Positions 5,695 through 6,614 of a DNA stretch of 6,614 bases are shown piece after piece. Under the pieces are notes generated by a model. That model made no database searches, was not told the origin of the DNA, and worked only from the letters and a program-made list of their open reading frames with translations. The DNA is taken from assembly GCA_003476475.1 (NCBI GenBank), contig DMUD01000189.1, forward strand, positions 1 to 6,614, given 5' to 3'. Position numbers and translations under genes: made by a program. Position 1 is the stretch's first letter. Each line of letters opens with the position of its first letter. This stretch comes from Cytophagales bacterium (GTDB taxonomy: Bacteria; Bacteroidota; Bacteroidia; Cytophagales; UBA9547).

Positions 5695-6614
5695 ATGAAA
5701 AAGTTGTTAAACTATTTGCTGGTAACGTCACTTTTTATTTCTGCCTCGGCGATGCTTTCTTCGTGTAGCAAAGGAGGCAAACCTACTAGTTACAACCCTG
5801 GAGGACAAAGTACGACCACTGGATTAGGATACAACGAAGATGATGGATTCCAAGTTCAAGCTTTTTCAGGTCAACCTGACGGCCCAAACTTGGTGTACAT
5901 AGAAGGCGGCAGATCTGTATTGGGGTCTTTTGAGGAGGATTTGCTTACCACTAGAGACAACGTTGAAAAAACTGTAACTGTAGCGTCTTTCTTTATGGAC
6001 GAAACTGAAGTGGCCAACATACATTGGCTAGAATACATGTTCCAACTCAAAAGAGACTCTACCGAGGAACGCGCCAATGCGGCCATACCCGATACCATGG
6101 TTTGGAAAAGCGAATTAGCTTACAATGATCCGTATGTGGAACATTATCTAAGATATCCAGGATTTCGCTACTTCCCAGTCGTAGGCATTACATGGAAACA
6201 AGCCGATGACTATTCTCGTTGGAGAACAAATGTGGTCAATTACAGCATTGCGAAAAACGCCGGTATTGAAATTCCACAAGATGGCGGACGTATTCCTTTG
6301 GAAACAGGTGTTGTACTTCCAAATTATCATTTGCCCTCTGAAGCAGAGTGGGAATACGCAGCTTATGCCCTTATTGGAAACCAATGGTTGGATGAAAACC
6401 AGTCCCAAAGCAGGCTATACCCTTGGGATGGTCATGCTCTTCGTAATCCTTTTGGTAAAGAAATGGGCTACTTCTTGGCTAACTTTAAGAGAGGTCGTGG
6501 TGATTATGCAGGTATAGCTGGAAAGCTTAATGACGGGGCAATGATTACTGAATACATTTATAATTATCCCCCCAACGATTACGGCTTGTACAATATGTCG
6601 GGAAATGTTGCAGA
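5695..6614 (+). CDS. gldJ: gliding motility lipoprotein GldJ (FGE-sulfatase fold), 3' end beyond window
   Basis: This frame stays open for 306 codons to the window edge; known GldJ proteins are roughly 550 residues, so nearly half is missing. GldJ is a lipoprotein of the gliding/T9SS apparatus, related to GldK, and is needed for stable levels of other Gld proteins. The start MKKLLNYLLV leads a lipoprotein signal with lipobox LSSC (21-24); C24 is the lipidated residue, followed by SKGGK. A low-complexity linker (about 27-60) precedes an FGE-sulfatase domain: PNLVYIEGG (64-72), FFMDETEV (99-106), FPVVGITW (160-167), RWRTNVVN (175-182), LPSEAEWEYAA (213-223), LYPWDG (241-246), ANFKRGRGDYAGIAG (262-276) and YGLYNMSGNVA (296-306). 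The VWKSELAYN, RWRTNVVN and NFKRGRGDY blocks favour GldJ over GldK. An in-frame ATG two codons upstream (5689) is an alternative start. The gene is divergent from the dehydrogenase gene. Confidence 0.9.
   Translation, partial: MKKLLNYLLVTSLFISASAMLSSCSKGGKPTSYNPGGQSTTTGLGYNEDDGFQVQAFSGQPDGPNLVYIEGGRSVLGSFEEDLLTTRDNVEKTVTVASFFMDETEVANIHWLEYMFQLKRDSTEERANAAIPDTMVWKSELAYNDPYVEHYLRYPGFRYFPVVGITWKQADDYSRWRTNVVNYSIAKNAGIEIPQDGGRIPLETGVVLPNYHLPSEAEWEYAAYALIGNQWLDENQSQSRLYPWDGHALRNPFGKEMGYFLANFKRGRGDYAGIAGKLNDGAMITEYIYNYPPNDYGLYNMSGNVA

Noticed and set aside
6206..6517. 103-codon + strand ORF inside gldJ in another frame
   Set aside because: The gldJ frame shows a lipobox and continuous GldJ-type motifs across this region; the alternative frame has no family pattern.

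Overview
The window looks like chromosomal DNA of a gliding, type IX secretion (T9SS)-bearing member of the Bacteroidota. The main evidence is the partial gene at the right edge, a gldJ-like lipoprotein gene. It is supported by several matches to the Bacteroidota -7 promoter element (TAnnTTTG), by little sign of Shine-Dalgarno sites, and by Bacteroidota-style variants of Mrp and MiaA. Base composition is moderate to AT-rich and codon use looks even along the window. I see no insertion sequence, integrase, tRNA, rRNA or CRISPR array.

Layout, left to right. 1-100 is an A-rich gene end with one doubtful 29-codon ORF that meets the mrp stop. 101-1189 (-) is mrp/apbC, an Fe-S carrier ATPase. 1190-1308 is a divergent intergenic region with a good -7 box for the next gene, an imperfect inverted repeat, and a short stretch that reads on the minus strand like the extreme C-terminus of an FGE-sulfatase-type protein. 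1309-2661 (+) is a cytosolic M20 dipeptidase. 2709-3650 (+) is miaA, tRNA dimethylallyltransferase. 3623-3922 (+) is a 99-residue degenerate receiver-like protein that overlaps the end of miaA. 3925-5487 (-) is a COG2509-type FAD-dependent dehydrogenase that converges on the small gene with a 2-nt gap. 5488-5694 is a divergent promoter region with a perfect 8-bp inverted repeat. 5695 to the right edge (+) is gldJ, cut by the window end.

The genes are mostly housekeeping. M20 dipeptidase, miaA and the small receiver-like gene probably form one + strand transcription unit (47-nt gap, then a 28-nt overlap). Mrp supports Fe-S protein maturation. MiaA makes the i6A37 tRNA modification that the Fe-S enzyme MiaB later thiomethylates, so a loose functional link between the two is possible but is only inference. 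GldJ belongs to the gliding/T9SS envelope machinery.

I found no complete novel system. The items most worth a second look are the miniature receiver-like protein lacking its phospho-acceptor aspartate and overlapping miaA, the Mrp lacking the usual C-terminal CxxC, the possible FGE-like gene remnant upstream of mrp, and the inverted repeats next to two divergent promoters.
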